Below, in pieces: positions 10,179 through 24,200 of a stretch of 64,000 nt of DNA. The DNA is from Oopsacas minuta (lineage: Eukaryota; Porifera; Hexactinellida; Lyssacinosida; Leucopsacidae). Position numbers and translations under genes: made by a program. The number at the start of each line of letters is the position of its first letter. Position 1 is the stretch's first letter. The notes beneath the pieces are model-generated. The model ran no database searches and was not told where the DNA came from. It was given only the letters and a program-made list of their open reading frames with translations. The DNA is taken from NCBI GenBank assembly GCA_024704765.1, contig JAKMXF010000343.1, forward strand, positions 310,001 through 374,000, given 5' to 3'.

Positions 10179-12060
10179 TTGCATATTTGCTATAACTTGC
10201 AACCATTCTAGGATTCGACTTATATTCTAGGGGGAAAATTGAATATTTTTGGCTTTTTCTCATAAAGAGGGAAAATCATATAATTTGAAATTCAGGTATT
10301 TGGAGAATAATATCATGTAAACAGTTACGATGGGTTGTTAAGTATGAAATTGAATTATACGAATAATTAAACTTTCTATTAAATTTTGAATTATTGTTTA
10401 TTCATACAATTGTTTGCATATACAAAATTTATCTTTGATCATCTTTATAGAGTTCCAACGCATCTCACTCAGTACCTTCAATGGCATAAGTCACTTCTAT
10501 CGATACCTAGTGTATACAATTACTCCTGTACTTTGTTATTTAATTATTGTGTAACTCTTATACAAATCACTTTATTTATTTCGTATGTCTGTATTACTTT
10601 TGTAATCTTCGAAATACAAGTGAGCTTATAGAGCATAAGACTCAAATTCAGAGGACTTAACCGAGGCATTTGGAATCCATCAGTGTAAATGCTGATGGGC
10701 TATATTGATGAGTACAGTAGAAGCTCTATAAGTAGGGAAGTTTGGGACGGCGAATCTTATGATAAGCTCCGATTCCTCATTATTGTACAAATATGGTCCC
10801 AAACCGTAACTCGATAATTACTTCTATATAGTGGACGTAACTCCACTTACATTGAAGTAATTATCGCAGTCCTCTCTGAGCTTCGGTATAACGGGGAGTT
10901 GACTGTATTCTAAATTTGAATTAAGGCGCTCTTAGTCAATTCTAGTAATATATATTAATTGAGAAGTGGTGCTGGGTATAATTTATTGAATCATCTGTAT
11001 GTACATATGCGTAAAGTTATCTAACACAACACATTATCACATATGCATCATGGTCGAATCTTTGGTGTAAAGTTTATATACAATCAGTATCAGGCTTGTC
11101 AGCAAATCATGACCCGGCCCAAGCCTGATCAGTATGTTTATGGTATTAAACTGATGCGAAAATTTTCATTATTTATATTCTTAGTAATTTATTTATTATG
11201 ATTTCAATAAGTATACAATTTTGCTCTAAATTTTACAAACAGCATTACAGTTGACATCCGTTGTTTTATCGAAACCTCAGCTTGTGAGGAAATCCAAATA
11301 CATTCGAGATAGCGGATGGAGTGATAATTTCTGTACTACAAATAATCATATTTTTCGCTTGATTCGATAAAAACAAATGTTCAAACGAATTATTACACGC
11401 GAGAAATCTGTCAATTTGTTCTTATAAACGATATACGTATTTATTGATTTAGATCATTTGGCTGAAAAGAAACCTTTTCTGACACAACGTATTTCCACTG
11501 AAAATATCTAATATTTGCATTTGATATACTTTCTATTATACGTACACATTTCATCATCTGGAAAAGAATCTTATAAACTTTCATTGTGGATAGTATACTC
11601 CTAAGTGGCCGTTATTAAGCAATATCCTATTGAAAAAAATTGGTTAGATATGATATTTTACAGGACAACTCGGTTAAACTTATTTCCTCCAAAAGGGATT
11701 TTCAAATTATCGAATAAGACGTACTAATTATAGTTTCCCGAGGTGTTACGTTTTATCCGAGTTCTAATGTATATCTTCATTTCAGGAGGTATATTCTGGA
11801 AAATCTGCTGGGCGCTACCCGTCCGCATGGACATAAGGCCACCCTACGTGATACAAAATCTGTATTATATTATATAATAAGAATTTTACTTAATTCCTAC
11901 AGTCGATGATGAATCAAAATTACACTCACATTCCTATCAGCTAACTTACAAGAAATTAAACCTCAACTTGAAACTGATACATAAATGGTAATGATACAAT
12001 TACAATATACAGCTCTATAAATAGGTGAATTAAATATATTTTACAACATCAACAACTAGA
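10179..12060. other. Gene-poor stretch upstream of the MyD88-like gene
   Basis: Contains a partial family A MITE at about 10780-10907 (right terminus 'ggtataacggggagttgactgta') and, at 11660-11770, a repeat whose arms read 'aactcggttaaactt' and 'aagacgtactaattatag'. No confident exon. A weak plus-strand exon candidate follows an acceptor at 11786. Confidence 0.5.
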
Positions 12061-13503
12061 ATGATATCTTCAATTGCTAACCCAACTTTTTATCAACAGA
12101 GCAGACAGCATACATTTACTAGCGTTGTACAATTAAGACCTGAAATAATCCCAACACCAGGCCGTACAACTCCAATCCCGTTCCCATTCCCTACACATGC
12201 GACACCCAGTTTCCCACCTCACCATACAAATATCCCATCATACGATCTTAGAAATGAATCCAATATGAATATTAACCCTTTTCACATGCAGGCATCACAA
12301 TATAATAATCCTTGTATTCCAATGTACCATACTAATTCACCTAATATCTCTCCTGTATGGGACTACCCTCAACATCAAACACCACCGCCAGTCCCTCCAA
12401 GACTCCATAGACCTATTATCAAACCTCCAACAATACAGCAACCGTACCCTCAAAATGGAATGTATCATAATAGTCCTTATTTAGAAACGATGCCTCCGTC
12501 TAGGATTAATATCCCGCCTGTACCCAATCTTTTGACACCTTCAGGTGATTTCGCGGGTTTTCGTGAAACAACGATAATCGGTTCTCCCCCGAGGACTGCA
12601 GAACACAAGTTTGAAGACATTCCATTATGGATGAATGAACAAGTCGTGCATTTGCCTCCTGACGTTCTGACATTTATATGCACACGGATAGACAACATGC
12701 CAGCTACTGGTACTACAAGAAATTGGCGGGATCTAGCCAAGAGAGCTGGTTTTCCCGTTCAAATGTCATATGCCAACCATCATACATCAATGCTATTGGA
12801 AGTCTGGCGACCCAGACTATGCATATTAATAGAGAAACTAATCGAGATGGACTGCAAAGAATTAGTCTCTGAGATTATACAAATGTTAAAATCAATCCCT
12901 CCACCAAACTATCCATATCAGCCAAACTATACAATACAAGCTCGTAATACAGTTGGATCAGATATGAGTACACAGCACTCAAAATTATTAAATAATACTG
13001 TGTGCTCGGCGGCTTTCAGTGAAGTATCCAAATATTCCGTTTTAAGGTCGATTTCCCCCTCTCCATCAACATCCACTTCATATACACGCTCTCCTTCTCC
13101 AGAGCTCCCGGAAGTTCAACCTGAAATATATGTTTCGTTTCATAAAAACGATGAAGAATTCGGGAAAGAAATAATACGACAAATCGAGTTATTAAACATT
13201 CCCGTTACTTCTAATCTAGCACTCGTACCAGGTACAAATGAACTCACAGAGATTACAGACAACATAGATAACTGTAAAAAGGTTATTGGTGTAATTTCAC
13301 CTGACTATCTTAGAGATGAAATGCCATTATATGAAGGTATGATTGGAATTAAGAAATCAATTACAGGGAAAAAAAGAACTTTTATTCCATTCCAAGTAAA
13401 ACCGACAGAAAAACTTCCTGGATATTTTTCTTCAATAAAAGCTATTCATTGGTCAGATGAGAGGAAATGGATAGCTTTGAAAATGTCACTCACAAAGAAA
13501 TAA
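12061..13503 (+). CDS. MYD88: MyD88-like adaptor: proline-rich N-terminus, death domain, TIR domain
   Basis: Single exon, 480 residues. Residues about 1-190 are proline-, asparagine- and histidine-rich with an SH3-ligand-like TPPPVPPRLHRP. Residues about 196-277 form a death domain (LPPDVLTFICTRID, NWRDLAKRAG, LLEVWRPR, then a final helix). After a serine/proline linker (SPSPSTSTSYTRSPSPELPE), residues about 354-480 form a TIR domain: PEIYVSFHKND (box 1), LVPGTNEL (box 2/BB loop), VIGVISPDYLRDE, RTFIPFQVKP, and IHWSDERKW near box 3. The death-TIR order is that of MyD88, which links Toll/IL-1 receptors to IRAK kinases through the Myddosome. MyD88 proteins are usually about 300 residues with almost no extension before the death domain, so the N-terminal tail is unusual. 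Confidence 0.85.
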   Translation: MISSIANPTFYQQSRQHTFTSVVQLRPEIIPTPGRTTPIPFPFPTHATPSFPPHHTNIPSYDLRNESNMNINPFHMQASQYNNPCIPMYHTNSPNISPVWDYPQHQTPPPVPPRLHRPIIKPPTIQQPYPQNGMYHNSPYLETMPPSRINIPPVPNLLTPSGDFAGFRETTIIGSPPRTAEHKFEDIPLWMNEQVVHLPPDVLTFICTRIDNMPATGTTRNWRDLAKRAGFPVQMSYANHHTSMLLEVWRPRLCILIEKLIEMDCKELVSEIIQMLKSIPPPNYPYQPNYTIQARNTVGSDMSTQHSKLLNNTVCSAAFSEVSKYSVLRSISPSPSTSTSYTRSPSPELPEVQPEIYVSFHKNDEEFGKEIIRQIELLNIPVTSNLALVPGTNELTEITDNIDNCKKVIGVISPDYLRDEMPLYEGMIGIKKSITGKKRTFIPFQVKPTEKLPGYFSSIKAIHWSDERKWIALKMSLTKK

Positions 13504-14868
13504 TAAATTCGTATTAAATTGTAATAATTGTATATTTATTTGATATAATAAATTTGAAATACCATCATCTTCCTGAATAAAATGAGAGTAAATGGAATAT
13601 CTTTGCTGTAATTTAGAATAAATTGCTAGAGAGAGAGAGAGAATGGGATGGGATGGGTTCAGAAATTACAAGCATTAGTTCCTCACTAAATGTTGTTGCA
13701 GAATGTATAGAGTATAGGTTTTTTGTGATTTTTTGCGATCTATAATCATTCCTAATAAGAAGTTATAATATTATTGGATCATATATTTTCTGATAAACAT
13801 TCAATAATCCACAATGAATTATATCAACAGGTTAAAGTGTAACCAGATAATATGCAAATAATAGACTCTAAATTAAATCGTGACATCTCTACTCTTATGC
13901 AAAAAGTTAATGAAACTTCATTCCAGAGCCTCTGTCATAAAGAGCGAGATTTCACCTTTAACCCAATTCTAATTAACACTTACCATAAGCGTACCAATAG
14001 GATAAATTAATGTAATTTTTCTGAGTTAAAGTTTAAGCCAAGTTAATTACAACTTTATGTTTCGTAGAGACACACATACAATGATACTGAGAATAAGTAA
14101 AGTTCATAGTAATACTTTCAGTTATAGACTATCGTTAGCAAACTATGAGCCAAGTCTTTCTATTATTAGAATATTAAGGTGGTAATGTGAGATCACCTGA
14201 GATATAGATTAATATAGAAATGTTACTATTATGCAAATCAGCAGGGAATTTCAATAATCATGTGAGATTGTAATTTGTACAATTTAGTTGTTTTGTATTT
14301 TTGCATTAATTGGTTCACTCCACCAAATTACACCGAAGGGACGATGTTTTCAAAGATATTGTTTAGTTGAAAATTGATTTATTCATTTTGAAATTCATCC
14401 CCTCACACGCGGGATTACATATTCAAGTTTGAAAATTTGCAAAATTGAAAATTCTTCCCCACATTTGCACAATCCTCATCGAATCTTAAACATTTTTGTA
14501 TAGGAAATTAGTAGAATATTCATCAAAACATCAAATTAATAATTAGACAATAGATATACATAAATAATATATTAAAATTAAAGTTAATACCAAATAGAGT
14601 AAGAAGTAAAGATAGACGAACTAAACTCTGGACCTTCCTGATTCCTGAGGGTCGAAGTGAACATGGATCTCAGGAATGGCCAAAGGGGAATAATTAAAAA
14701 TGGGAATCCATCTTCTCTTACCAATTGGCAGATTGCGGTAGCGATGAATGGAGCCTGAAGCAGGCATAGCAAGCAAGTGATAAAGTTTAAACAAACTTTT
14801 GATAGCTTTAATATACATAATTGTATATTGATATTGCAGTAAGCTGTAGCACGCGGTTCTATTATAAA
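13504..14868. other. Convergent intergenic region (MyD88-like / BCL9-like)
   Basis: AT-rich 3' flanks of two convergent genes. A short (GA)n run followed by GGGAT repeats lies at 13629-13658. Candidate polyadenylation signals AATAAA occur near 13548 and 13618. No coding exon recognised. Confidence 0.5.
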
Positions 14869-17800
14869 TTACGAATTATTTGAAACGAGCAGACATGGAT
14901 TAATTGGACGTAGCTTGGGCAAGTCCCGGAAATCTAATTCTATTTGATCTGAAGGTCCGAAGCCGTTTGCTCTCAATTTTTTTATCGGTCTTAACTGTGG
15001 CATATCTCTATGCGGGCTGAACAGAGACCTCAACGGTGGCGGATCATCGTAATACTTTCTGTATAAATCAGCACATCTATTCTTCAAACCAATTTTAGCT
15101 TCGAAGAACTTTTCACGATCTTTAAGATTGAGCGGTGTTAACTTTGGAAGTTCAGAGATATTTACGAAATCATCTGAAAGCTTTCCATTCAAGAATTTAG
15201 TATCTTTTGAGAGTATTTGAGTTGGAATTCGAATCATAAGACACTCGTCATCTTCTTGTTTTTGTTTCTGTCCTGTACTAGGATCCCATACGACCGGTAC
15301 GTTCATATTTTGCGTCGGTTTTTGTTTGACAGGTGCAGTCTCTGTTTGACATTCAGAAGAGGTTGTAGTAGTTATAGCTGATTCGGTTTGTATTTCTAAA
15401 ATCGTGTCTAATTCCGGTTTTGAATTGTCCCATGTATCATCTCCGTCTGTTTGCATTACCCGGTCGACCATAATCGGTTTAAGGGGTTTGGGGACGATTT
15501 TTTGTGGCTGCGGGGGTGGAGAGGTGGAACAGCTGGTGGTCTGCTTCGTAATGGAAGGCTGAGGAGGGGGGCTAGTCGCTGTGCTCATTGTAGCTACCAC
15601 TGGTGATTGTGTCGGTTCAGAAAAATTGAAACTATTCTGTCTGTGTAATGACCCGTTTAATTGAGGTTGCGGAGCTGTTTCTAAGTCTGGAATCATACGT
15701 ACGGTTGCATTAAGATTTGCGATGTTGGTATCAAGGGGTGTACCTTGTAGGTTAGGAGTACTAAATTCAGAAAATGTCCGCGATAGAGAGTTTTTGTTAT
15801 CATTTTCTAAGAGGAGATTGTTGGGAGGAGCCTAGAAATATATTAATCATATTAAAGGCAATTATTCATTCGCCTCAGCAAAATTCCATTAACATAACAT
15901 CTTTCTATTCTGTAAGATGTAATGCTCGAATACTTCTTTCATTTTACAAAAATAGATTTGATTGAAAACATGTCTGAATACAATTACTAGTATTTCCCGA
16001 ATTCCCAAATTCTATATTGTGGCAATTTTCAAATAATAGGTCATTGAAGTAAATCACTTATAAGAACTAATTCTAATATCTCATCGATATCACCCAAACA
16101 GGTCCGCATTAAAGGGTGTGCTATGGGTGCTGCACCACCAGGCCCCCAGACGACTCTTAATGCGGCCAAGCTACCAAACTCTCTGGGATATGAACAATTT
16201 ACTATAATTTGGATACACTTACCAATTGTTGAGTAGGAATTCCATTGAAACGTATAGAATCTCCGTTAACATAGGTTGGTGCTAGTGGTCTATTCATGTG
16301 TGTGGGTAGAGTAGATTGTAGCGGGTAGGCCATCTCCTGGGGATTCTTGGACTCGTGTCTAGGTGTAGATATACGTGCATACCCTGGTGTATTATTCGTA
16401 TTAGGATAATACTGCCCATTGTTAGCTGTATGGTGCATACTTACTGGCATAGAATCTATTGGAAAACGTGATGTCATATCGGTTGCTAGGGTGGAATGCT
16501 CAGTAATGTATAAAGGACTAGAATCGTTATTATTAGACTGGGTATACGGGATCTGCTCTATTGGAGGTCGTATTAGCATTTGTGGATGTTTCTGTGATAA
16601 ATTACAATTCATATTTAATGTATTTATCGGGGGGGTGTTGGGATATGTTTGTTGTTTATTTTGATAGTAGTATGGTATGTTCATAGGATAACGTTGTTTT
16701 TGGTAAACACCTGTGTTTGAATCTATACTATCTTTCCTAGCACTACCTGGCAACATTCCAATCTCACCACTCTGTAACTCAGCTAGAGGAGGTTTGATAC
16801 AACTGGATCTTCTAGTGTCTGGAGTCCTGTAGGGAGCAGCTATAGCCTCATGTAGGGTACTAGGAATTTGTGAGGGGGTGGACCCTTGTATTTGTAACGG
16901 ATCCATTACTGTATTGTGTAGAGGCGTTCTAGAAGGTGAAGAATAGTGGGCTATATTTTCATGGTTAAATTGAGGTTGTTGAGGTAATGTTTGAAATGTA
17001 TAACCTCTGTTATCAAGAGGTGTTGATATATTCTGTTGCTGTTCTGTGTTCTGGAAATGATTTCCGTATGATGATTCGTTTGAGCTAGACCCAACAGGTA
17101 TAATTGTTGGTGTACTTTTGTTTGAACTACCAGGACGGTTTGATAGAGGATTTTGGTATGGAGATTCTCTATCAAATCTCGGAGTTATGTTAGGGACCGG
17201 CAAGGGGGGCGGTCTGGCCTGTAGTTGTAAGTCTAAGAGAGGAGAAATGGATGGACTATCTGACATAGGATAGGTATTCAATCCCTTGAGGATATTATCA
17301 AACTGTGGGGAAGTTGGGCGGGTGGAGAAATCATCACGAGAGTGTGTGTCGTCATCTTCATCAGGAGTACGGGGAGGCCGGGGAGCAGGGGGAGGCTTAT
17401 CGAAACTGTCAAATATTGTGTTATCATCACTTAATTCCTAAATGAATTACAGTGAACTTTGTTAAGTCAATTCAGGGGCACTGGAACAATTCGTCACTAG
17501 TATTTCACTGTTTTACATGGTTTTGTTTCTGGCCAATAGTGACCCGATTCCCTGACAACAGTAGGGAAATTTTGGAATTTTTATACCTGAAAAGTGTTAA
17601 ACTATCAAAATTCTCAGGGAATTGGGTAAACGCAGTGCCAAAATTTCGGTTAATAATTGGCACTACAGTCAATGCTGGTTATAAGGTTCCTATATCCGGT
17701 AAAAATTCAATGGAGTAAGATACAAAAGATTCGGTATATCGAGCTATGGTTCTTATAACCGGTGTTCTTATATCCGGAATCTACTGTATTAAACGAAGTT

Positions 17801-18159
17801 TACATACTACAAATAGCTTAATTCTAAATTCTAGGTAAAAATTTTTGTGGTAAATGGAGCAGGGAGACATAACAACGAATTTCATTTGATTTTGATATAT
17901 ACTTTTGCTAAAAATGGTCATATTTAGAACTGAAAGTTACAATCTAGATATCATGACAACCGGTATGTGTAATAGTTATGTAACATTTAAATAATAAGCA
18001 CAATTATTAATTTAATGCAAATCATATGGAAATGATTATCTTACTGGGTTCATATTATTTGACCACTACTGTATTTTAAACTTTCGAAGACGTATCGCTT
18101 CTCCAAGTATTCGCAGTATGTACCATCAACAAACCTTATCAGAAATACCATTTATTAAG

Positions 18160-18201
<42 letters not shown>

Positions 18202-21200
18202 GAAAGCTCTAAATGTTTAAGAGCTAATCCAGCTCCAGGAGTTTTCGGAACAATATTCATGTCATCCTGAACATCTGATAGATCTGAATCTCTTCCTGGA
18301 GTAACGTTCATTTGTGGTTTACCTCTAAATGGACGTTGTACTGATATATCCATCTCTGATTCATCATCTGATAGGTTAAATTTCATTCCAGGAGGCGGCC
18401 CGGGGGTCTTAGGGATCATTTGTTGTGGACTCATGAGGTCGTCTTGTTGGTCACTAGATGCGTCAGAATTATCATCCATTGGCTCTTCTATAGGGGGAGA
18501 TTCTATCGGGACAGGTTTATGGAGTGCAGGGGATTGAGCATGTGACACTTGTCCTGAGGACTCACTGTCCTCATCGGAAGAGGAGGTACTCTCACTGGAT
18601 GAAGTGTCTGGTGGGTGGAGAGCTTTATCTGCTATCTGTATGGTTAAATATTTCAATATACAAATAATAAAATGCCCAGCCGACAGACTGGTAGTATAGT
18701 TCGGCCTCTGGGTCGTGTTTTATGGACCGAGGGACGTCACACATCGTCCACACACTATTAGGGCATCTCCCTACAGGAGCTGCATTAAAAATTTTTTATT
18801 TAAATAGGCATTTAGTGCCTCAAATAAATATTGTCACTGATATGCTATACTGTCAGCACAGTATTCTAACTTAAATTCATAAATTTAGAATTCTATCAAA
18901 TACCTTCTTTCCCGAAATATTAGGAACATTCCCAGTCTGTGGAGATTTGTTTCTATTTTCTAAGTTCTGTCTTCGCTCATTAGATAGTTTAAGATGAGCT
19001 AGAGGGGGCTGATACTTCTGATGGAACTCTACAATAGTCTTCACTTCTCCTCGCCTAACTGCAGCAGCTGCCTTGTTAGCTAGCTCTGTAGTGAATACAT
19101 AGGCTACTCGTGGATGATCCTGTCCACTACGGGGAGGCTTTGTAACTATTAGAGATTATTTTGTATATGGAGAGACATAATTCTGATAGAAATTAGTGAT
19201 ACATTTAGTAATACATAAAGCGGAACATCAGAGTTATGGTCACCTTTGGGGCAGAAATGTATGGCCATAATTCTGGAATAAATTAATGTTAATGTATGTA
19301 GGAACTGGAATTAAAACGTGGCCGTTAAGCAGGGTGTTCCACTGTGATTACAGTAGATTATAGTGTATTCTGTATAGTAACAGTATAACTCGGATAAGAT
19401 GTACCCATTCGGGAAGCAAAATTCGCACGTAATACCCGAGTGTCAATTATAGTTAGAAAGAATAGTACGTCGTATTCGAGTACTATCGAATCATAATGGA
19501 AATACGTCAGTTTTGTATTAAATTGTTCCATACACAAAACATAAACAAAAATTGAAATCATTTCCAAGAATGAATTAGCGGAAATTACGAAAGGGCGAAG
19601 TACAACGCGAAAAAGTAGGAAATTATGAATTCAGTTCGCTTAATAATACAGCAAAATATGCTTAAACGGAAAGTATCCAAAATCATTATCCGGAAAATAA
19701 CAATCTGTCATTCAGATGTGCAAAAGTTCATATATCTAACCGGAAATCTTTCAAACTTGCAAAAATAGTTTCAATCTTAGACAATTATAATATTTCAAAA
19801 TGCGTAATTTTCTAATAAAATAACAATTCTATCATAAATATAATTATTACTTTCAAGGTAGAAATATTCTAAGAAACGAATAACCAATTTCCTATAACGA
19901 TTAGGTAATATTTCTGTATATGATATGTAGAATGATTATCAATGATATCATAAAACTATGCTAATTGGTATATTAAATATAAATAGGATACATAACATAG
20001 TGATAGATTGGTAACATAGTGTGAATTGTTACAATTAGTGAAGATTTCTAATAATTTTGTAGAGAGAATAAGCATTTTTCCAAAATTTTGTAAATAAAAG
20101 TTATTAACTTAAAGTAGCTAATTGTAGATTGACAGAATAGCAGTTCAGGTCTGGCTCTATTTCACGCGATTACCTTCAATAAGTGTGTGAAAATAGGAAT
20201 TATCGAAAATACCCGAAATTAGCCTGCTGAAAATGTTTAAAGCTACCTGTGAATTTTCCAAAAACTTTATCCAAAAAATATAAGTTTTCACCGCCAAACG
20301 GTTATCAACTACTCCCATGCCAATAAACCATCTCCCGATAAAATCAGATATATCGAACTCCGCATACAGCGGAACCTCGTTAATACGAACTCCAGCTAAA
20401 GCGGCCAATTTTGACCGTCCGTTGCTGTTTCTATTAACGAGATTCCACTGTACATCGAAGTATTTATCGCGGTCCATTTAGCTTCGATATAACTGGAGTT
20501 GATTGTATATTACTAATACATACCTGAACTAGCTTGAGAATTGATATTCTGTGATAGAGATGTAGAATCTGATATCTTAGTAGGAGAATCATCAGATTCA
20601 TCAGAGCTAGTAGATGAATCACTATCAGTACTATCAGTACTACTCTCTTCACTAGATTCTACTGCTGGTAATACAGGCTTAGTAGTGAGAGATGATTGTT
20701 TAGGTAGCTAGAGAGATAAACAATGAATAAACTTGGGCAGTTTCGGGAATTAGGTTTCAATCGATTCAGGGGAGGCCGGGGCCAGGATTTTCAAACTCGG
20801 GGCAAAAGGCAGTGGTGGTTCGAGGTCTAGCAGACCGGGGCAGGACGAGGCACAAAAGCTTTAACCCGGGGGTCAATCCTTTGTTCTTCTCTTTCCTCGC
20901 CTACACCCTCTAAATAAATGAGAGTGAATTTACCAAGAACTGTACCTTTTGTGATTCATTTGACTTTGGTCTAGACACCTGTTTCTGTCCTACAACATTA
21001 AACTTCCCTGCAGTAACAGATACTATCTTCTTACCAGAGAATGTAGCAGTTCGTGGACTCTTCGTTGGATAATCATGTGATTCAAATTGTTCAGGGTCGT
21101 TAGTTTTTTGTGTTTGTTTGTGAGGTGAGTTGTTGTTGTTTAGTTGTGGTCTCTGGAGTGAATGTTTCTTTGGCATATATTTACCACGAGAAGGAGCATG

Positions 21201-24200
21201 ACCAATTGGTATCGTGTCTGTTGTCTATAAAATGCAATATTAATAGTCGATAACTTGTACAGAATATACCATAGATTAATAGAATGATCCAGGTAATTAA
21301 AATATTACCTTTCTATATTCAGAAGTATTGCTCTTAATCTTTGAGGATTTATTGCTATCATTTTTGTTACCCACATCCATATCCCTCCATAGGTTAGGAG
21401 CAGAACTATTATGTCCTGGGGTCTTTGGAACTTCTGGATTATCAGATTCAGAAGATTTTGAGGACCGGAAATGTATAATTTTTGAAGGAGGAGGTTTTGA
21501 ACTAGAACTTTCTGAATCTTCGTTTTCAGAAGATGAACTTAACATAATTCTTATTTTCCTCGTAGGAGATTGCTTCATTTTAGAATTGTGTGAAATATAT
21601 TGAGAATTAGAGGGTTTCAGTACAGTTATCGGTTTTGATTTATCGTCTTTACGTTTCAAATCTAACCTGAAAAGCAATTGACTAATTCTATTCTCTGTAA
21701 AGTAATTATATTATGCTTATTTTAAGAATTCTTTATTTAAAATATGCAGGAATTATAAAATTTCTATTGTCAAGTTTGATTGTTTTTCCAAATAGAATGC
21801 ATTAATTAATGGAGCTTAATTATGTATACTGAGATTATTGCAATCGTAATGCAATTGCCAAAACGATTTTCAAGTTAGTTAGAGTGGTCATTAGTTATTT
21901 AAGTAAACACAATCAACTCCTGTCATATCGAAACTCATAGGATCGCGATAATTACTCCGATATAGCCTTTCATGTTACTTTGACGGTTTAGGATCTTATT
22001 TGTACAATTTCAAACTTCGATATAAGCTGGTATTCTGATACATCTGTGTTGGATATACGGGAGTTGACTGGTCCTATTTCGGTCAGTACGTCTTATTCGG
22101 GTTGTACTATAGTGATAATTATCCTACAACCTACCTTTTAATCTCATCACCATGCTTAGCAATATCCTCCTTTAACATACTATCAGAAGTCTCTTGTACT
22201 TCATATATGACTTTCTTATCAGTACTACTCTTCTGTTTCTTGAATTCATCAACAGTTACTCTAATTGGATTAGATAATCTCTTTGAATATTCTAATGTTA
22301 TATTAGGTGATCCTAGACTTGATTTGAGTTTGTTTAAGATAGGTAATGTGTTCTTCTTAGGTCGGCCACGGTTCGCTTGTACCAATAACGGTTTGTTGGC
22401 TAATTTCTTCTTCGTTTTGTCTGTGGGTCCAGGAGGTCTACCTCGCTTTTTACGTTGTGTAGGCGTGACATCATTAGGTATGTTAGATGGGTCAATGAGT
22501 TTAATATCGGCGGGAGAGTGAGTTGATTCGATTGAGTTGGGTTTTGAAGGTTTGTGTGGTGAATTTGAGAAGTCAGGTGATTGTTTGTGATCTCCTATGG
22601 TTTGTTTGTATAGATAAGGTTTCATATCTTTTGATTTGGGCAATATGCTAGAGTCTTTCTTTATGGAGGAAGCAACCTGGATAAAAATATGAACTGTTAA
22701 AAATTTTTGTTTGAATACATTTTACCAATGACAGAAACCCATGAGGCTATTCTGAGTACCCGACAGGGACCACTGGAAGTTGCTCTAACAAAGTAATTAG
22801 ATATGAAGGCATTGCATGATGTGTTTATCAGAAAACAGTAGTTAACAGTTATGTACAAGAAATACGTATATAGAAATTCGTGCATAAATACTGAGGAAAT
22901 CATATGTAAAGCAAGATATCGACATTTCGTTCCAGATATATATTGAATCAGGTCATTTTGAGGCACTACTCAAGTTGTTGGAGTTGGATTCGATATACCA
23001 TGAATTAGTGGAAATGTCGGAAGTCCAAATCCTGGATACAATTCTCATGAATATTCGGCCTCAAACTTATACTACATGTAAGTTACTAATAAATTGAGTA
23101 ATATTACCCAGTACCTGAATACGTCCATCAAAGCTTTTAGTTAGGCCAGATTCTGTTAATTTCTTATGTTTAGGTTTTTGCTTAGCTTCGAGAGAGGATT
23201 GAAATAATGTAGATGATGATGAATGTATTTTTTGAGATTTCTTGTCGTGATGATGTTTTGAATCAGAAGAACTCCATTCTGACTGTTCTTTGTGTTTCTA
23301 TAAGTTTGTTATGTCAAATATATAATTGAAAGTTCAGAAATTGAGCGGAACCTGGTCACCTCTAAATCACTAATAATAACTCCATTGGGGGTATCAAAAA
23401 GGTTATAATAACAGGAAAACCAGAATACAGTAGACTCCACTTAATAGAGCACATCGGGACTAGGACATTTTGATCCCATTATCCGGGATAAAGGTGTTTT
23501 CTCGCTTAACCCGAGTAAATTAACACTATTTGTATGGTTCAGTTTCTGGACAAGTGGCCCGATTAACCGGAACCTACTTTATATTAAAATAATAATATGA
23601 GTAATTGAGAACCGCACTTAAATCCATAGTATATTACACACAAGTATATTGATAAATATTTCATTACATTCAAACAACATCTTTGGTATATCTCATCTCT
23701 CATACGAAAACTATTAGTTGCAAATATTTACAAGTTAGCATATTTGACGAATTTATAATTAATAACCACTAATTTTGCGTTTTGCGTTTTCAAAGTTATT
23801 TCTATTTTAACACAGAATATAACAGAGTTATCTGAGATTACCACACACAAATTACCAGCTGTAGTATCCACAGCTGGGCTAGTGCAATGTCGCCCAGGCG
23901 GAGAAGTAAATAATAAGCTGACTGGTATACTAAAAATGACATTCATTTAAAATAGATTGAAGGCATTTTCAGTGGTTGAACAAATATACTTGTCAATATT
24001 AAAAATTACGCAATGTTGGGTCTTTCATATTTAAGGTAAAATATATGGAAAGAGAGGTATGTAGTGTCGTCATGGCTCAGTGCAGTGGTGATAGAGATAA
24101 ATTCTCATGGTCTAGACATACAAATTAGCCGACAATCTGTTTTGAAATGGCTAACAAGAATAGTCAATAGTTGTAATACAGTGTAACTCAGATAAGACCT

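Noticed and set aside
11787-11909. Possible plus-strand terminal exon (peptide with RYILENLLGATRPHGHKATL) after a good acceptor
   Set aside because: Phase fits an alternative LRGUK end, but other frames are also open, the segment overlaps GC-rich repeat-like sequence and no family match is evident.
16419-16664. Plus-strand open frame of 81 residues
   Set aside because: It is the antisense shadow of the large BCL9-like exon 16223-17437.
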